Assembly (NCBI RefSeq): GCF_009730915.1
Contig: NC_052477.1
Coordinates: 26,926,578 to 26,990,577 of the forward strand
Source of the DNA: Dioscorea cayenensis subsp. rotundata
Taxonomy: Eukaryota > Streptophyta > Magnoliopsida > Dioscoreales > Dioscoreaceae
DNA length: 64,000 nucleotides
Reading direction: 5' to 3'
The notes under the pieces are model-generated. The model ran no database searches. It saw nothing but the letters and a program-made list of their open reading frames with translations, and had not been told where the DNA came from. Shown here piece after piece: positions 29,670-41,769 of this stretch. The translations under genes were made by a program, and so were the position numbers. How positions within the stretch are numbered: the first letter of the stretch is position 1; each line of letters begins with the position of its first letter.

Positions 29670-31219
29670 ACTCTTAGGTAATTCATTGGTTGTTCCTCTT
29701 GTGTTTGTCAGCTCACTTTCCAGGCCTTACTTCTATGATTTGTTGCCAAGGCACTATTCAGTCAACTCATCAAGCTCTTCCAGCTGCTTTAGTAATGTTC
29801 GAGTCTTAAAAGGAGAAAAGAAAAAACTTCAATTTTGTATTCTCGTGTCTAAGTTATACATCTTTGATTATCTTCAAGTAGCCACCCAAATATTTTGGGC
29901 ATTGATAAGGCCTTTTATCTTCATATACAATCATGCTATCAATTCTTGCTGCAAGTTTTATTCTTTCATGAAATTTAGCTAAAAATCTCCATTAAAATTC
30001 CACTGTACTTGTTTGATCAAAGAAGCAGCCTGAAAAACAATGTTCAGAGCTTCTAGAGAAAAATAATGCTTCTGTTACTCTCTTGCGTCAGTGGTTGTTT
30101 GTGTCTAAGTATCTCAGTGCATTGTCTTATGTTTCTCTAATGATTCCCCAGGCTAGATTTGCTACCTCTGCAGATAACTGCATTGTTGAAAAACAATGTT
30201 GCTTCTCTTGCCATTCTATTGATTGATGTACGTAAAGATGAATACATGCTCATACATATATATATATATATATATATGTAGCAGAGGAGAGTTGGTAGAA
30301 CTTTTAAGTTCATGTCAATAGAATGAATTAATGTTCATAGTTAATCCAATGTGATTTGGTTGGGTGATTAGCCTCATTTGATATTGAAGTTTAGCACTAA
30401 GTTTTTGTTCATAAAACATAAGGATATTAGATGATGTTTATTGTGTTATTAACCTTGGGATCTTGGACTGCAACCTGATTATTTTGAGTATTAAATGCAG
30501 AGATTTTGTGAAATAAATTACCATTTGATCACCATAAAAATAATTTTACTTGTTTGAGTTATAACTTCAGCTCATTAAACAATCCATTAATTTCATTTGA
30601 GAAACCAAGGTTTTTGTTTGCATTTATATATAGATGGGTTAGCATCAGATTATGTTATTCAAGTTTATTATTTGCTGAATTTCTGGTTTGAAGGATAGCA
30701 TGAGACTTTTTGTATATATATGAATATGGAAATGGTCAAAGTTGATAAGCATAACAACTTTAATTGGTGAAATGGATGCACTGAGTCCGTTTTTTTTTCC
30801 TTTATCTATAATTATTTTAATTAAAATAAACATTATAACTGTTAATAAACCGCAGACCAAACATAACAAAACAAATACAATGAGTTGATAGGATCTGGTA
30901 CATTATATTACCATCCTTTTCATCCACAATGAATTTATTAATCAAACAAATGACAAAACAGTGAAATTAAAGCCAGTGGGGAATTCTAATGATACATTGT
31001 ATAAGAAATCATGTAGAAAGAGATTTTTTTTTTTAATTGTCGAAATAATCTTATGTGAAATTTATTCACCAATATGGGTAATATGGGTTTTAAGACGTTT
31101 TTTTTTTAAAAAAAAAATCATAAAAATAAAATGTTTTTTTCTTAGTAAACAATTTTTAAGTTATTATTAATTATTAAAAAGTTATATTCTTTTTAGGCTG
31201 CATTTATTTTGGAAATATA

Positions 31220-31253
<34 letters not shown>

Positions 31254-32442
31254 GAAATTATTTTGCATGTTTTTTAAACTTATTTTGCAACATGGGATTA
31301 AAGATGGTTCACCTCTAGAATGACATATCATAAGCTACCAAAGTCCAGTCGTAGATATATATATATACACACACACACACATACATGGATAAAAATCTCA
31401 ATTCTATTAGTTATAATTTATGCTTTTTTTTTTGTAAACAACCAAACATTATAAAACTACTTGTCCAACGCATAGTAACAATATGTAATGTAAAATAAGT
31501 TATGAATGTGTTTGACTATCTTCTATGTGTATTTGAATGTAATTATTGTTGTTTAAATTACAAACAAGTTATTCAATAATAATAATAATATAATAATATA
31601 ATAATAATTATTATTATTATTATTATTCAAAATAATTATCATTTAAAAAAAATAACTTAAATAGATTTAAAAATTTTGACTTCTGTGATTATTTAAAAAA
31701 TAATATGTTAATAATAATAATTTTTAAAATGGCTTAAAAAACCAAGAAAATGTATAAATAATAATACAAATAATAATAATAATAATAACAACATATTTTT
31801 CCTAAATAAATGCAGTTGAAAAATACAAATTAATGATAACTTAAAAATTGTTTGAAAAAATAAAAATATTTATTTGTTTAATTTTTAAAGAGAAGCGTGT
31901 ATATGGAAAAAAGTCAATATCTTAGTATTTTTAAAAGATCCACTCATTACCAAAGTGATGACTAAGCTTGATGTGATGTTTTAAAACTCATGTTAGTGAA
32001 TAAATTTTACATGGTGTTATTTTGACAATTTAAATAAAAAAGAGAGATTGAAAAAAAAAACCCAAGAGAAAAATATGCCTATAAAATAATATAAAAAAAT
32101 AAAAATAAATAAAAGTAAAAAATATTGCTAACAATCATATGATCTATTAGCATCGAGTCTTTTTGTGTAAAGTGTTTGTGTTCTACTAAGTTGGTGAATT
32201 TAAACCTTATAAAGTGAAAGCACAAGTGTATTGAGAGAACTCCGTGGTTGTGCATGCTTTTGACACGACTTATCTATTTTGTCAAAAAAATATATATATA
32301 AATAAATAATATTTCTAGCATGTTTTCTTTTTAAGTACTACCCTCATGTGTTAAAAGAGGTATACTTACAAAACAATCTAAAAACTTGTCCGGATTGAGG
32401 TTGTCATTACTTAAGAATGGGAATAGGAACGGATTTTGAAAT
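29670..32442. other. TOM40 3' flank and AT-rich spacer
   Basis: The first few hundred bases are likely 3' UTR. The rest holds simple repeats: (AT)n at 30255-30279, (ATT)n at 31222-31252, (AAT)n at 31578-31627 and 31770-31788. I see no gene. Confidence 0.6.
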
Positions 32443-32990
32443 TAACACCGTTTGGATATGTACATAAATGAGAATGGAATTCAAAGTGGAGGAAATTAAG
32501 TGAAGAAAAGAATTTGACATATCTACCATCTCCCCAAATTTTGTAAAAATAATAATAATTGTAATATATACTATTTAATATAAATATTTAATTATAATCA
32601 TAAAAATAAATAATAATATTTAAATTATTTCAAAATGTAGTTTCATTCTTTGTTTATTTTAAAAATAATATACCAAATATTTATTTATAATACCTAATTA
32701 TACTAATTAAAATTAATAATAATTAAAGTGAATTATTTAATTAATATTTTAGTAATAATTTTAATAAATAAGATATACAAAATATTTCACAAATTAAAAA
32801 ATTTTCATAAAATGATATTTCAATATTATTTATTTACACTAGAGGAAAAATAATAATTTTATCACATTTTTCTGTTTTCTTTTTCCCGCTTTCAATAAAT
32901 TTTATTTTAACTAAACACAATTTTTATTCTTATTACTATTCCTTCCCATTATCATTCCCATTCCCATTCCAAAATCCAAACACACTTAGT
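32443..32990. mobile_element. possible MITE
   Basis: The left end AACACCGTTTGGATATG and the reverse complement of the right end (AACTAAGTGTGTTTGGATTTT) share the GTTTGGAT core at the start. Just inside, both have GGAATGG-type sequence. The interior is very AT-rich without ORFs. Weak inverted ends, no target duplication seen. Confidence 0.4.
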
Positions 32991-35463
32991 TAAAATATCC
33001 TTAATTTTACTATAAAAAAGACTTATTCTTGTTTATATATATATATATATATATATTTAAAATACCCTTAATTTTATATTTAATCAATACAATGTTTTAA
33101 CTAACTGTTTATATCCCTTAGAAGAACCAATTTAAATTTAAAATTAATAAATATTTATATAATATTATGAAACTTTTTAAAATTTATAACTTTAAAATCT
33201 TTTATTGCTTGAAGCTAAGCGGATTCTTCAGTAATTTTGATATTTTTATTAATAACACATTAAAGTAGTCAATTTATTTAATAGAAAAAATACAAAGAAA
33301 ATTATAACATTTTATATAAAAATCTATAATCAAATTTTTTTTTATAATGCCAACTGCTTCTTAGCCTATTGATATTGAGTCGCTTGCATAAGTATTCATT
33401 TTAAAGAAGATTCGAGATCAAACTCCAAAATCCATGCAAGATGAAGACATAGATGTATTGAGGTACTGACTTTACGATTGTACAAATCCCTAACTACTTT
33501 TAAATGTGGACTTAATTATCGTATATTTACCAATATATATATATATATATGTATTTGTATTTGTGGGAAAAAAAAAAAATGAATTTAGAGCATGGCACAA
33601 TAAATGCAAAGAAACTACTCCTTGGTGCTCACATTTCAATAGCACAACATGGCCTGTCTGTTTCTGCCAAAGCGCAAAGGAATGGGCGGATGTTTGCACA
33701 TCCCAAAACGCAACTCTTTTTTCTGGCTGCTTGTTCATTTGGTTTAACAAAACATACTCCACATATCTAAGTTTTTTCTTTTATTTATTTATTTATTTAT
33801 TTGGCGAGGTCTATATTAACTTTGTTTGTTCGATGCTAAAGCTTGCAAGCTTTTTCAGTTTCTTGTAAGCAATTAATAGCATTCATATCTATCTACTTTA
33901 AGTGGCCAGTTATAAATTTTTTGAGGCTTCCAAGGCTAGCTAGCTCTCATGTGGTCACAATACTTGTATAGAATTTTCCTTTGGATTCAATCTATCTTCT
34001 CATACCTTTTGCTTGAATTATTGAATTAGTAGCAATATATACATACACACACTTATATGTGTTCAACTTCTTTGTTTGGATGTTATATTTCATTGTCATG
34101 ACTCGCTTATCAGATTGTTTTCCAATTTATCAGCACCTCTCAAGTGCTAGCTGTCTCCTTCATGCCACCTTATTAATAAATTATATATATACATATATAC
34201 ACAAAGGCGCATCGTTTAGAAACATTCATAATGCTGGCGGATTTATATATATTCGTCAGTTACCATCATTCCACGTATAGTACTGAACATTATTAAATCA
34301 TAATTATACATAATAAATATTAAAAAATTTGTATAATATCTACATAAATAATAATTGTTAAATGATGATTTAAAAATTATTATTAAACATCTTTAAAGAA
34401 CAATATCTACCTATATAGTGAATATTTACCCTATATATGTATATATATTAATAATGCTGGTAAGCCTCCACACTCAAACACCTATACACTAAATTCTCAA
34501 TTATATCATTAAAAAAATCGACTCCTAATTTCTTTTTATAAAAATAATGATATTATTATTCAGCTATTGTATGTGTATAAATCTTCATAAAATCTGAGTG
34601 CATAAGAGTAAAAGATTATGGGTGTTTGGTGATAAGTTTTAAAAAAAATTGACTCCTAATCTTCATAAATTATGGGTGTTTGGTGATAAGTTTTAAAAAA
34701 TAGTAATTTTTAAAGTAAAAGATTTTATTTATTATTATTATTATTTTTTGCCCTCTTTATATGACTTATTTAATTATGTGAAAAATGACTGAGAAGATAT
34801 AAAGAAAATGAGAGTTTTAGTTGGGAGGACAAAATTAAGTGATGGGGAAAAAAAAATTAAACTGGCCTGAGTTTATATTATTGATTAATTAGAGACAGGT
34901 GTGACACAATGGCACTCAAAAAATATGATATATTATATGATATCTAAGTTTAATACAATCTAGGTTAAAATTTTTAGAATTTAAATTAGGTAAAAAACCA
35001 TTTAATACCATAACTTGATACAGGGCGTATTGAGGAGCAAGCTTGTGTCTTTCTGGACAAATGGGACATGGCCTAACAAGAATATTATGGTAATTTTTCA
35101 AGCGGTGGAGTTTTAGTTTTTAAGGGTCTCACTTGAAGGAAAACAGGTCAACGAGCACAAGTCACTAGCTTTACTTGTGAGTCTTGCCAGTTTTCGGCCG
35201 AATTCCATCATCTTGACTTTAAAATTAGCAATTTGATTTCATTATATCTTAGGTTAGAAATATTTGATTTGTAAGCCGTTTGTAGCAGTAGTCTTTATTT
35301 GTTAAACCTTTTTATTTCGTGCTGAAATTTGAGAATTTACCATTTTTAGTATATTTTCAAATTATCTCCTTTTTAGGGTTATTTTCATATTTTTTTAGTT
35401 CGCCTATTTATTGTAAGCCTACGTCTAAGAGTATAACAGTTTTATGATCATCATTTTATTTGA
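32991..35463. other. AT-rich spacer with local duplications
   Basis: No recognisable gene. A 32-base motif beginning ATTATGGGTGTTTGGTGATA occurs twice within 34616-34700. A less AT-rich stretch at 33590-33770 is open for about 70 codons in one frame but resembles nothing I know. Confidence 0.5.
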
Positions 35464-35606
35464 GGGCCTGTTTGGATAGGCCAGAATTATGACATAATCT
35501 GTACAATATGTCATAATTTAATATTTTCTGAGAATTATGCCATATTGGTTGTTTGGGTACTTATTTTAGAGTATAAAATTATGGCATAATATAGGCATTA
35601 CGACAT

Positions 35607-35641
35607 AAAAAAATATTCCACTCTTAGTGGAATATTTTTTT
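35607..35641. other. perfect 16-bp-stem hairpin
   Basis: The arms AAAAAAATATTCCACT and AGTGGAATATTTTTTT are separated by the loop CTT. It lies immediately before the GC-rich array. Confidence 0.85.
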
Positions 35642-35689
35642 ATTGTAAAAAGTCTTTCTCTCTCTTTTGATCAATCAACCAGCCACCAG

Positions 35690-36005
35690 TCCACCGGTGG
35701 CTCCGCCAACCTCCGACCACCGGCCACCGGTCCGGTTGGCGGTCCAACCGGTCTCCGGCGACCGGTCATCGGTCCACCGACGGTCCGATCACCGATCCAC
35801 CGGCCTCCGGTGACACGCCGGCGATCCATCGGTGGTCTGGCAGGCTTCCGGCAACTGGTCACTAGTCCAACCACCAGTCCACCGGCCTCCAGTGACACGC
35901 CGGCGATCCACTGGTGGTCCGCCAGGCTAGCCTCCGGTGACACACCGAGGATCCACCGATGCTCCGGCCGACCTCCGACGACCGGCCACAGGTCCACTGG
36001 TGGTC
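35690..36005. repeat. GC-rich CCACCGG-type degenerate tandem array
   Basis: About 315 bases of strongly GC-rich sequence sit in an AT-rich region. They are built from variants of CCACCGGCCTCCGGTGACAC and GCGATCCA(T/C)(C/T)GGTGG. CCGG is frequent and many units are self-complementary (CCACCGGTGG). Both strands are open over more than 100 codons, as expected for a low-complexity GC repeat. Confidence 0.75.
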
Positions 36006-36175
36006 TAGTTGCCGATCAGTCGATCTCCGTAATTTTTTTTTTTTTGGTAACCAAACACTTATTCTGTAGGAATAAAATATGCTATAATTTCTGTAATAAT
36101 CACTTGCACTTCCTACATAATAAAATTATGCCATTTTTTTTTACTATTTCCCTAATTCTTGGTTATCTTTGATCA

Positions 36176-36705
36176 ATAAGTGTTGGATGACTTGTTACTG
36201 GATATTCGAGCGCGAATCAACGGGTTTGAAGTATACCGCTACATCATAACTTTAATACAATTAATAGTAATTAACATAAATGTTTGCAGTTAATTTTATA
36301 TTTCATAAAATTAAAATTTGATAACAGTTAATATCTTCAATATTTAATTGATTATATTTAAAAAAATATTTACCCTGTTTTTCTACTTGACTTAATCTTT
36401 TTATTAGTTTTATATTTTTTTACAAAAAAATATAAATAATATTTAATTATTTTATAGCCAATAAATGAGTGGCCGATCATAAGTATCTTTCTTGACTCCT
36501 AAATTATAATTCAAGAGTTATTCATATTTCATAAAAAAAACAAATCCAGTTAACTTGTTTTACAAATTTATTTGTCCACATCTCTCAAAAATAAATAAAT
36601 AAATAAATAAAAACTAATTCAAAACCAACATCCATACCATTACAAATAATTTGTTAATCCCTCTCCAAACCACCAACAATTATCTACCAATCTCAACCCC
36701 CACTA
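36176..36705. other. AT-rich spacer
   Basis: I see nothing in this stretch beyond AT-rich filler and an (AAAT)n-like tract near 36590-36612. Confidence 0.5.
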
Positions 36706-38540
36706 GGGTCTGCTTGGATGAAGGTTTTGGGAGATTTTGTAAAGTAAGGCAAAGTAAAGTAATGGGAGGTAAAATGAAGTTTTTAAACCCTTCCTTGCTT
36801 GGGGCAAGGTAAGGTAAATGAAGGTTTTGAAACATTGTTGTGTTTGGTTTGAAGGTAATTGGAGGTAAGTTTTATAGTAATATTACCAAATTACCCCTAT
36901 GTTGATAAACAAGTAAAGCAAGAAAAATATAAATCCATCTAATAATAATCAACAAATAATACAAACATGTACATAGGCTATGTTATTATGGCCAGTAAGA
37001 AGAACCAGCAATCTCATTTTCATACTCAAACTTAGAAAATGACTTTTCAGATAATTAACTCAAATCTGAACCAAAAGTAAAGAAATTCATCTAGATACTA
37101 CAAAGTCAAGTTCCGAGATTTCCCAAAAAAAAAATCATAACACTCTAACATCTCAACACTGCAATCAGAATTTTTTTTTCTTGACATTTTGACAATCAAG
37201 TAAGCCAAGAACAATAATATTAAAACAAAATAAAAGCATCTAATAAATCAAAAGATTTGACGAACATAAAAATTGCTAGTGTCACTGTGCCCCTGAGAAG
37301 AATCAGCAACACCACCACCACACTAATAATTAAAATCAAAATCATCAGATAACTAGCCCTTATTGCAAACAAAAGCAAGCAAAGATTTTCTTCCTCCCAA
37401 GATATTTTGTTAAGAAAATAAAGTAAGAGAAATGAGTGAGATAAAAGCAAAACAAAAACATCTAATAAATCAAGAAGTTATACAAACATATAAATAGGCA
37501 GTGCCATTGTGGCCACTAAGAAGAACATGCAACACCACATTCACAATAAAAAATGCTTAAAAATATTATCAGATAACTAACCCATATATCTAAAGTCATC
37601 AACTTTTAGATATTGCAAAGTCAAATTCTAACAGTTTTACATAGAATTCATAAACATTCTAAATCTAAAGATTGCAACAAAGTTTTTCTTCTTGCCTAGC
37701 TATTTTGACAAGCAAGAAATTAAGAACAATGAATGAGATAAAGCAAAATAAAAGAAAAATCTTACAAATCAAAAGGTCATACAAACATATAAACATTCAG
37801 TGTGTCATTGTGACCCCTATGAAGAACCAGCAACATATATATATATATATATATTCAGATAACGAACTCATATCTGAACCAAAACTTAAGGAAGCTATCA
37901 GCATTAGATACTATAGAGTAAAATTCTAAGATAATCCTAAATAATTGATGAACAATCTTCTTCCCCACATATTCTGATAAGCAAGCAAAACAAGAACAAT
38001 GAATAACATAAATCAAAATAAAAACATCAAACACATTAAAATACTATACAAATACACAAATATTGTAGTTCCATTTCAACCCCAAAGAAGAGCCAGCAGC
38101 TCCATCTCCGCTCTCAAAAACCAACACCACCATCACCACCACTGAAGTGGATAAAAATCAACAGTAAACAACCATACTTTCAAAAAGAGGGAGCAGAAGG
38201 CTGCGATTAGAGTTCCGATGGGGCTGCCACAAGAGAGAGAACGAAAAAGGGGGCCAGAGAAGCAAGATGAGCAAGACTATATGTTTATTTTTTTTAATTA
38301 AATATGTTGGACTTTTTTTAAATGACCAAGGGCATTTTGGTCAACAATAAAATAATTCCCATCCAAAACCTCCCCAACCCTCCAATTTGGAGGGTTGGAA
38401 AATGGGGGTTAGATGGAGGTTTTAAAACCTCCATCTAACCCTCTAAACCTTTACCTCCATCCTTACTTCCTCCCCCAAGCAAGGTTATTCCCAAAACCTT
38501 ACTTTACATTACCTCCCAAAACCTTCAACCAAGCAGGCCC
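36706..38540. mobile_element. 1.8-kb non-autonomous DNA transposon with long TIRs and internal repeats
   Basis: The left end GGGTCTGCTTGGATGAAGGT and the reverse complement of the right end GGGCCTGCTTGGTTGAAGGT match. The match continues for about 45 bases (TTTGGGAG, then TGTAAAGTAAGG). A second inner palindrome, AGATGGAGGTTTTAAAACCTCCATCT, lies at 38411-38436. The interior consists of about five diverged direct repeats. No flanking duplication is evident, so the superfamily is open (hAT/PIF-like by end sequence). No transposase is encoded. Confidence 0.75.
36899..38110. repeat. five diverged direct repeats, ~230-300 bp each
   Basis: Each unit contains CAAG(T/C)AAG.(A/C)AAGAA, ATCTAATAAATCAA, (C/A)ATACAAACATATAAA, 'GTGTCATTGTG(A/G)CC', AAGAAGAACCAGCAAC and CAGATAACTAACCCATAT. 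The AAGAA.CAGCAAC landmark recurs near 37005, 37300, 37528, 37822 and 38091. Confidence 0.75.
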
Positions 38541-38609
38541 AAATAAAACCCACTCTCAAACACCTTTGCATCCTCTTCATCCACAAGGCTAATCTTGTAA
38601 ATTCACAAT

Positions 38610-38642
<33 letters not shown>

Positions 38643-38655
38643 CCTCCTCTTCCCT

Positions 38656-38663
38656 GTATATAG
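38656..38663 (+). promoter_or_regulatory. TATA box of the lipid-transfer protein gene
   Basis: TGTATATAGAACAC lies about 50 bases upstream of the ATG at 38708. A long (AT)n tract at 38612-38641 precedes it. Confidence 0.55.
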
Positions 38664-38707
38664 AACACAAGAAGATCACTCCACTCCATAACATCTATCC
38701 ATCACCA

Positions 38708-39574
38708 ATGGCCATCAAGTTACATTCACTAGCTCTATTTTCTCTAATTTCTCTTTCACTAATATTCACTTCAAAAGCTCAATTCTTCTCTTCCGCTCCA
38801 CTACTAGCTCCATCATCGGCGGCCAAGCCAGTTCCTGCTCCTGCCATGGAACCAGTACTTCCACCACCGGCCACCGTGCCAGTCCTATCTCCGGCGGGTG
38901 CACCATATTTGGAACCGGCAGCTGCACCAGCTGATCCATGCATGGACGCATACCTGAATATGACTGATTGTTTAACGTATGTTGAGGCCGGCAGCACTGT
39001 GAGAGTTCCGGACAAAGGTTGTTGCCCTGCGTTTGCCAGTCTTGTTTCTAATCAACCTCAGTGTCTCTGCCATATCCTCGGCTCTGGCGATGTCATCGGT
39101 TTCAAGATCGATACTACCAAAGCACTCACTCTTCCTACTGCTTGTCGAGTTGAAACTCCTTCTGTTAGCCTTTGCGCTCGTAAGTGCATGTTACTTAATT
39201 TGAATATATAAATTTAGGTTTATCATCCTAATATATTATTATTATATATTTGCAGTGTTTGGAATTCCAATACCAAGTCCGATGTCTTCGCCTGGACCAG
39301 CAAGTGGAGGACAATTAGCACCGGGTATGAAGTTTATTTATTTATTTATTTTGAGTTAAAATTATTAGTCATACTATAATTAATAAATTTTTATGCATAG
39401 TTTTATTTTATTTTTAATTAAATTTTTTTGTTGTTTTAATTAGCAGCATCTAGTGTAATTGGATCAAATCCAACTAGTGGACCAACACCAAGTGGTGGCA
39501 AGAGAAATGAGGCAAACTTCAAAGCTAGTTTTATTGGACTCCTTTTGGGATCCATCTTCATCTTCTTGTATTGA
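38708..39574 (+). CDS. GPI-anchored non-specific lipid-transfer-like protein (LTPG/xylogen-like)
   Basis: Three exons: 38708-39179, 39256-39324 and 39447-39574, encoding 222 aa. A signal peptide covers about residues 1-24 (SLISLSLIFTSKA). A Pro/Ala-rich linker (27-76) follows. Then comes a full eight-cysteine motif: C78-x9-C88-x16-CC(105,106)-x12-C119-x-C121-x24-C146-x9-C156. After that there is a Ser/Pro/Gly-rich spacer and a hydrophobic C-terminal tail (ASFIGLLLGSIFIFLY), which is the usual GPI-attachment signal. Such proteins sit on the outer plasma membrane and bind lipids for cuticle or wall assembly. The order signal peptide, proline-rich part, 8CM is a little unusual, because most LTPGs have the linker only after the 8CM. 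Exon 3 has a tandem TAGCAG acceptor (39441-39446), so one extra Ala may be included. It stands alone between transposons. Confidence 0.93.
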
Positions 39575-40374
39575 AGTGATTCTTTTTCTTATTGATTTAT
39601 TTTTATTATTGCATTTTTAGTGGTATTTGAAGAACATTGTTGAATAAACTAATGTATTTTTTTTTTATTATTATTTTTATGAATATTTTTATCATGGTGG
39701 TTAGTTTTCTTGTGGGAATGGGCATTGACTATAGGCTGTGAGTGCATTGAAGTTTCAAGGATGTTGTTGGTTCTTTAATTAATGGTGGAAGGTGGCAGTT
39801 TTAATTCTTTGTCACATATCACATGTGAAGGATATTTATTGCATTCATGAGCCAACCATTTGGGTGGCTTGGGAGATGAAAGATTGATGAGTGTTATGCA
39901 AAGAGATTTCAACGTTTCATGTACATTATTAATGCATGTCGCCTTCTTTTTATTACTCCATACTTGTGTTAAATTTCACATGGGAAAGAAAAATCAAGTT
40001 CTTTAATTGATTGTTAAAATTATTAAAATTAATTAAGAAATAAAATGAACTTTAATTTTGATTTCATGAGACTTTGATATTATAGAAATTAAAATTTAAT
40101 GAGACATGTCTTCTTTCGATGTACTTCATGGTTAGTTAATTCATAAATGTATTTGTCATAAGAAATATATGCTGTTGGCTTAGAAAGATATCTTGTTTAT
40201 AAGTACTTTATATTCATTTATGCCTAGCAGGTTTGAAAAATTGTCCATTATATATATATATATATATATCTATCTTTGGTTTTGATAATATATCATTTTG
40301 AAATTTCATTTTTAAGATATTAGAGGAAATTGAACTTCAAATTTTTAAAGAAGAAAGTCATTGGTGGCTTTGCG
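39575..40374. other. 3' flank of the lipid-transfer gene
   Basis: AT-rich. The first ~150 bases are likely 3' UTR. An (AT)n tract lies at 40249-40270. No gene is visible. Confidence 0.5.
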
Positions 40375-40559
40375 TGTTGTATCTCAAGCTTAAAGCATTT
40401 GTTTAAGACATTGAAAATGGAGAAAGAGTTTTGTGAGGAAAAATGAAAACTTTCATTGAATCAATCAATGTATTACAAGACAATATGTTTTTATAATGTT
40501 TCAATTTAACAACTTTTATCTATCTTAACTAACTAATGCTGACTTGGCATAATGTTTGC
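40375..40559 (-). repeat. copia 3' LTR
   Basis: On the plus strand it begins TGTTGTATCTCAAGCTTAAA and ends near CTTGGCATAATGTTTGC. It is a direct repeat of 51214-51402. Exact ends are uncertain because no target duplication was found. Confidence 0.75.
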
Positions 40560-40640
40560 ATATGCAAAATTCTTGATAAATTTGTTGACTAACAAGAGGA
40601 AAGTTAGAGGAGAGTGCTTCAGTGATCTTAGATGCTTCTT
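40560..40640 (-). pseudogene. C-terminal remnant of copia pol
   Basis: On the minus strand one frame reads ITEALSSNF, which resembles the 'TKALSS' region near the end of copia RNase H, then runs towards the LTR. The ~100 codons that should join it to the segment ending at 47293 are missing, so the left junction of the gypsy insertion also removed copia sequence. Confidence 0.45.
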
Positions 40641-41437
40641 GCTCGGCGGTTTTGCAAAAGAACATGCCGAACAAGAGGAAAAACCCGGGAAGCTTAATCA
40701 TTCCGTGCAACATTGGCAATTTAGGTGAAGAAATGACATTGGCGGACTCGGGGGTCAATATCAACGTCATACCATACACCTTATTTCAGAAGCTAGGCTT
40801 GGGCGAGCCTAGGTCTACTCGGATGACTTTGCAATTGGAGGACCGAACGGTGAGACATCCGAGGAATATCATCAAAGATGTGCTTGTGAAGGTGGACAAG
40901 TACATATTTCCTGTAGATTTTGTGGTGCTAAACGTCGATGAGGATGCGGATGTAGGCTTGATACTTGGGAGGCCGTTCTTGCGGACTTCCAAGTCATTGA
41001 TTGACAAGCTCACATACCGTCTTGCTGAAGCCATGCAGCATTCTTTTGATTTCGATGATACTTTGTATTTTCTAGACACTACTGATGAGATTGTTGATGA
41101 ATATATACAGGAAATGTTCAATCCGGACCCCTATGAGGGTTTGTTCGACCAAGAGGAGGAAAATGAAGAAATAATGATGCTTGGCTCGACGGAAGAAGTA
41201 TCGTCTACTCAGGGGATCCTAAAGAAGGTGCTTCAGAAGATGAAGAGGGCGAGGAGACGCCACCGGAAATGCTCCAAGGCTATTGGAGATGCACGTGAAC
41301 CGGAGAAGTTCGATGAACCATTGCTAGGTGGTCCCAAGCCCGATAACTCTCCCTCTACCTTCAAGAGACTTTGCTCGTCATGCTTTCAAGCCATGGGTAA
41401 GAGGGCAACATTTATGTATGAACCCCCCGTGAGGTAA
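40641..41437 (+). pseudogene. gypsy aspartic protease fragment of gag-pol
   Basis: Open to the TAA at 41435-41437. The start matches the gypsy pattern 'CSAVLQ....+RK.PGS..IPC.IG'. The protease active-site region reads LADSGVNINVIPY, where the family has D-(S/T/L)-G. Then come LQLEDRTVRHPRNIIKDVLV, FPVDFVVLNV and LILGRPFLRT, the retropepsin end. After about residue 150 the frame turns into acidic then basic sequence (KMKRARRRHRKCSKA). RT, RNase H and integrase are absent, with an internal deletion or a non-autonomous design the likely reason. The sequence after the stop (AGCGCTTCTTGGGAGACAAC) resembles what normally follows pol in such elements. Confidence 0.7.
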
Positions 41438-41769
41438 GGACGAGGTACATCAAGCTTAGTGACGTAAAACAAGCGCTTCTTGGGAGACAACCCAAATGTT
41501 TACTGTTTTTCTTAGTTAATAGTTTAGTTTTCGCATGAATAACTTGTTGTGATGGTGTCTTGATTTTTAGATGCTTATGCTGTGTATTATATTGTGGATT
41601 GTGATGTCATCGTGTGTTTTCATGAGAATTTGCCGAAGTTCAAGTCACTTGAGCTTGTTTTTCAATGTTTTCCGCTGGTGTATTTTGCATAAAAGAGCAG
41701 GCTCTAAATGTGTAAACATGTTTAGGAAATTCTGCAGAGCCTGTAGAGTTTTCTAAGTCATCAAGAGAA

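Larger units (their letters stand above)
35464..36175. mobile_element. MITE-like unit carrying a GC-rich insert
   Basis: The left border GGGCCTGTTTGGATAGGCC is typical of hAT/PIF-type MITE ends. The AT-rich flanks repeat ATTATG(C/A)CATAAT-type palindromes. A clear matching right end is missing, so the right border is approximate. A perfect hairpin lies at 35607-35641, and a GC-rich array occupies about 35690-36005. Confidence 0.4.

Noticed and set aside
33506-33868. 120-codon ORF in the AT-rich spacer
   Set aside because: Starts in an AT repeat, has no recognisable domain and no splice or promoter context.
35627-36172. 181-codon ORF rich in Pro, Thr and Arg
   Set aside because: Low-complexity GC repeat, open on both strands; no family resemblance.
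40622-40640. Start codon of the gypsy protease ORF
   Set aside because: The apparent start lies in the copia remnant; the gypsy reading is 5'-truncated and has no own start.
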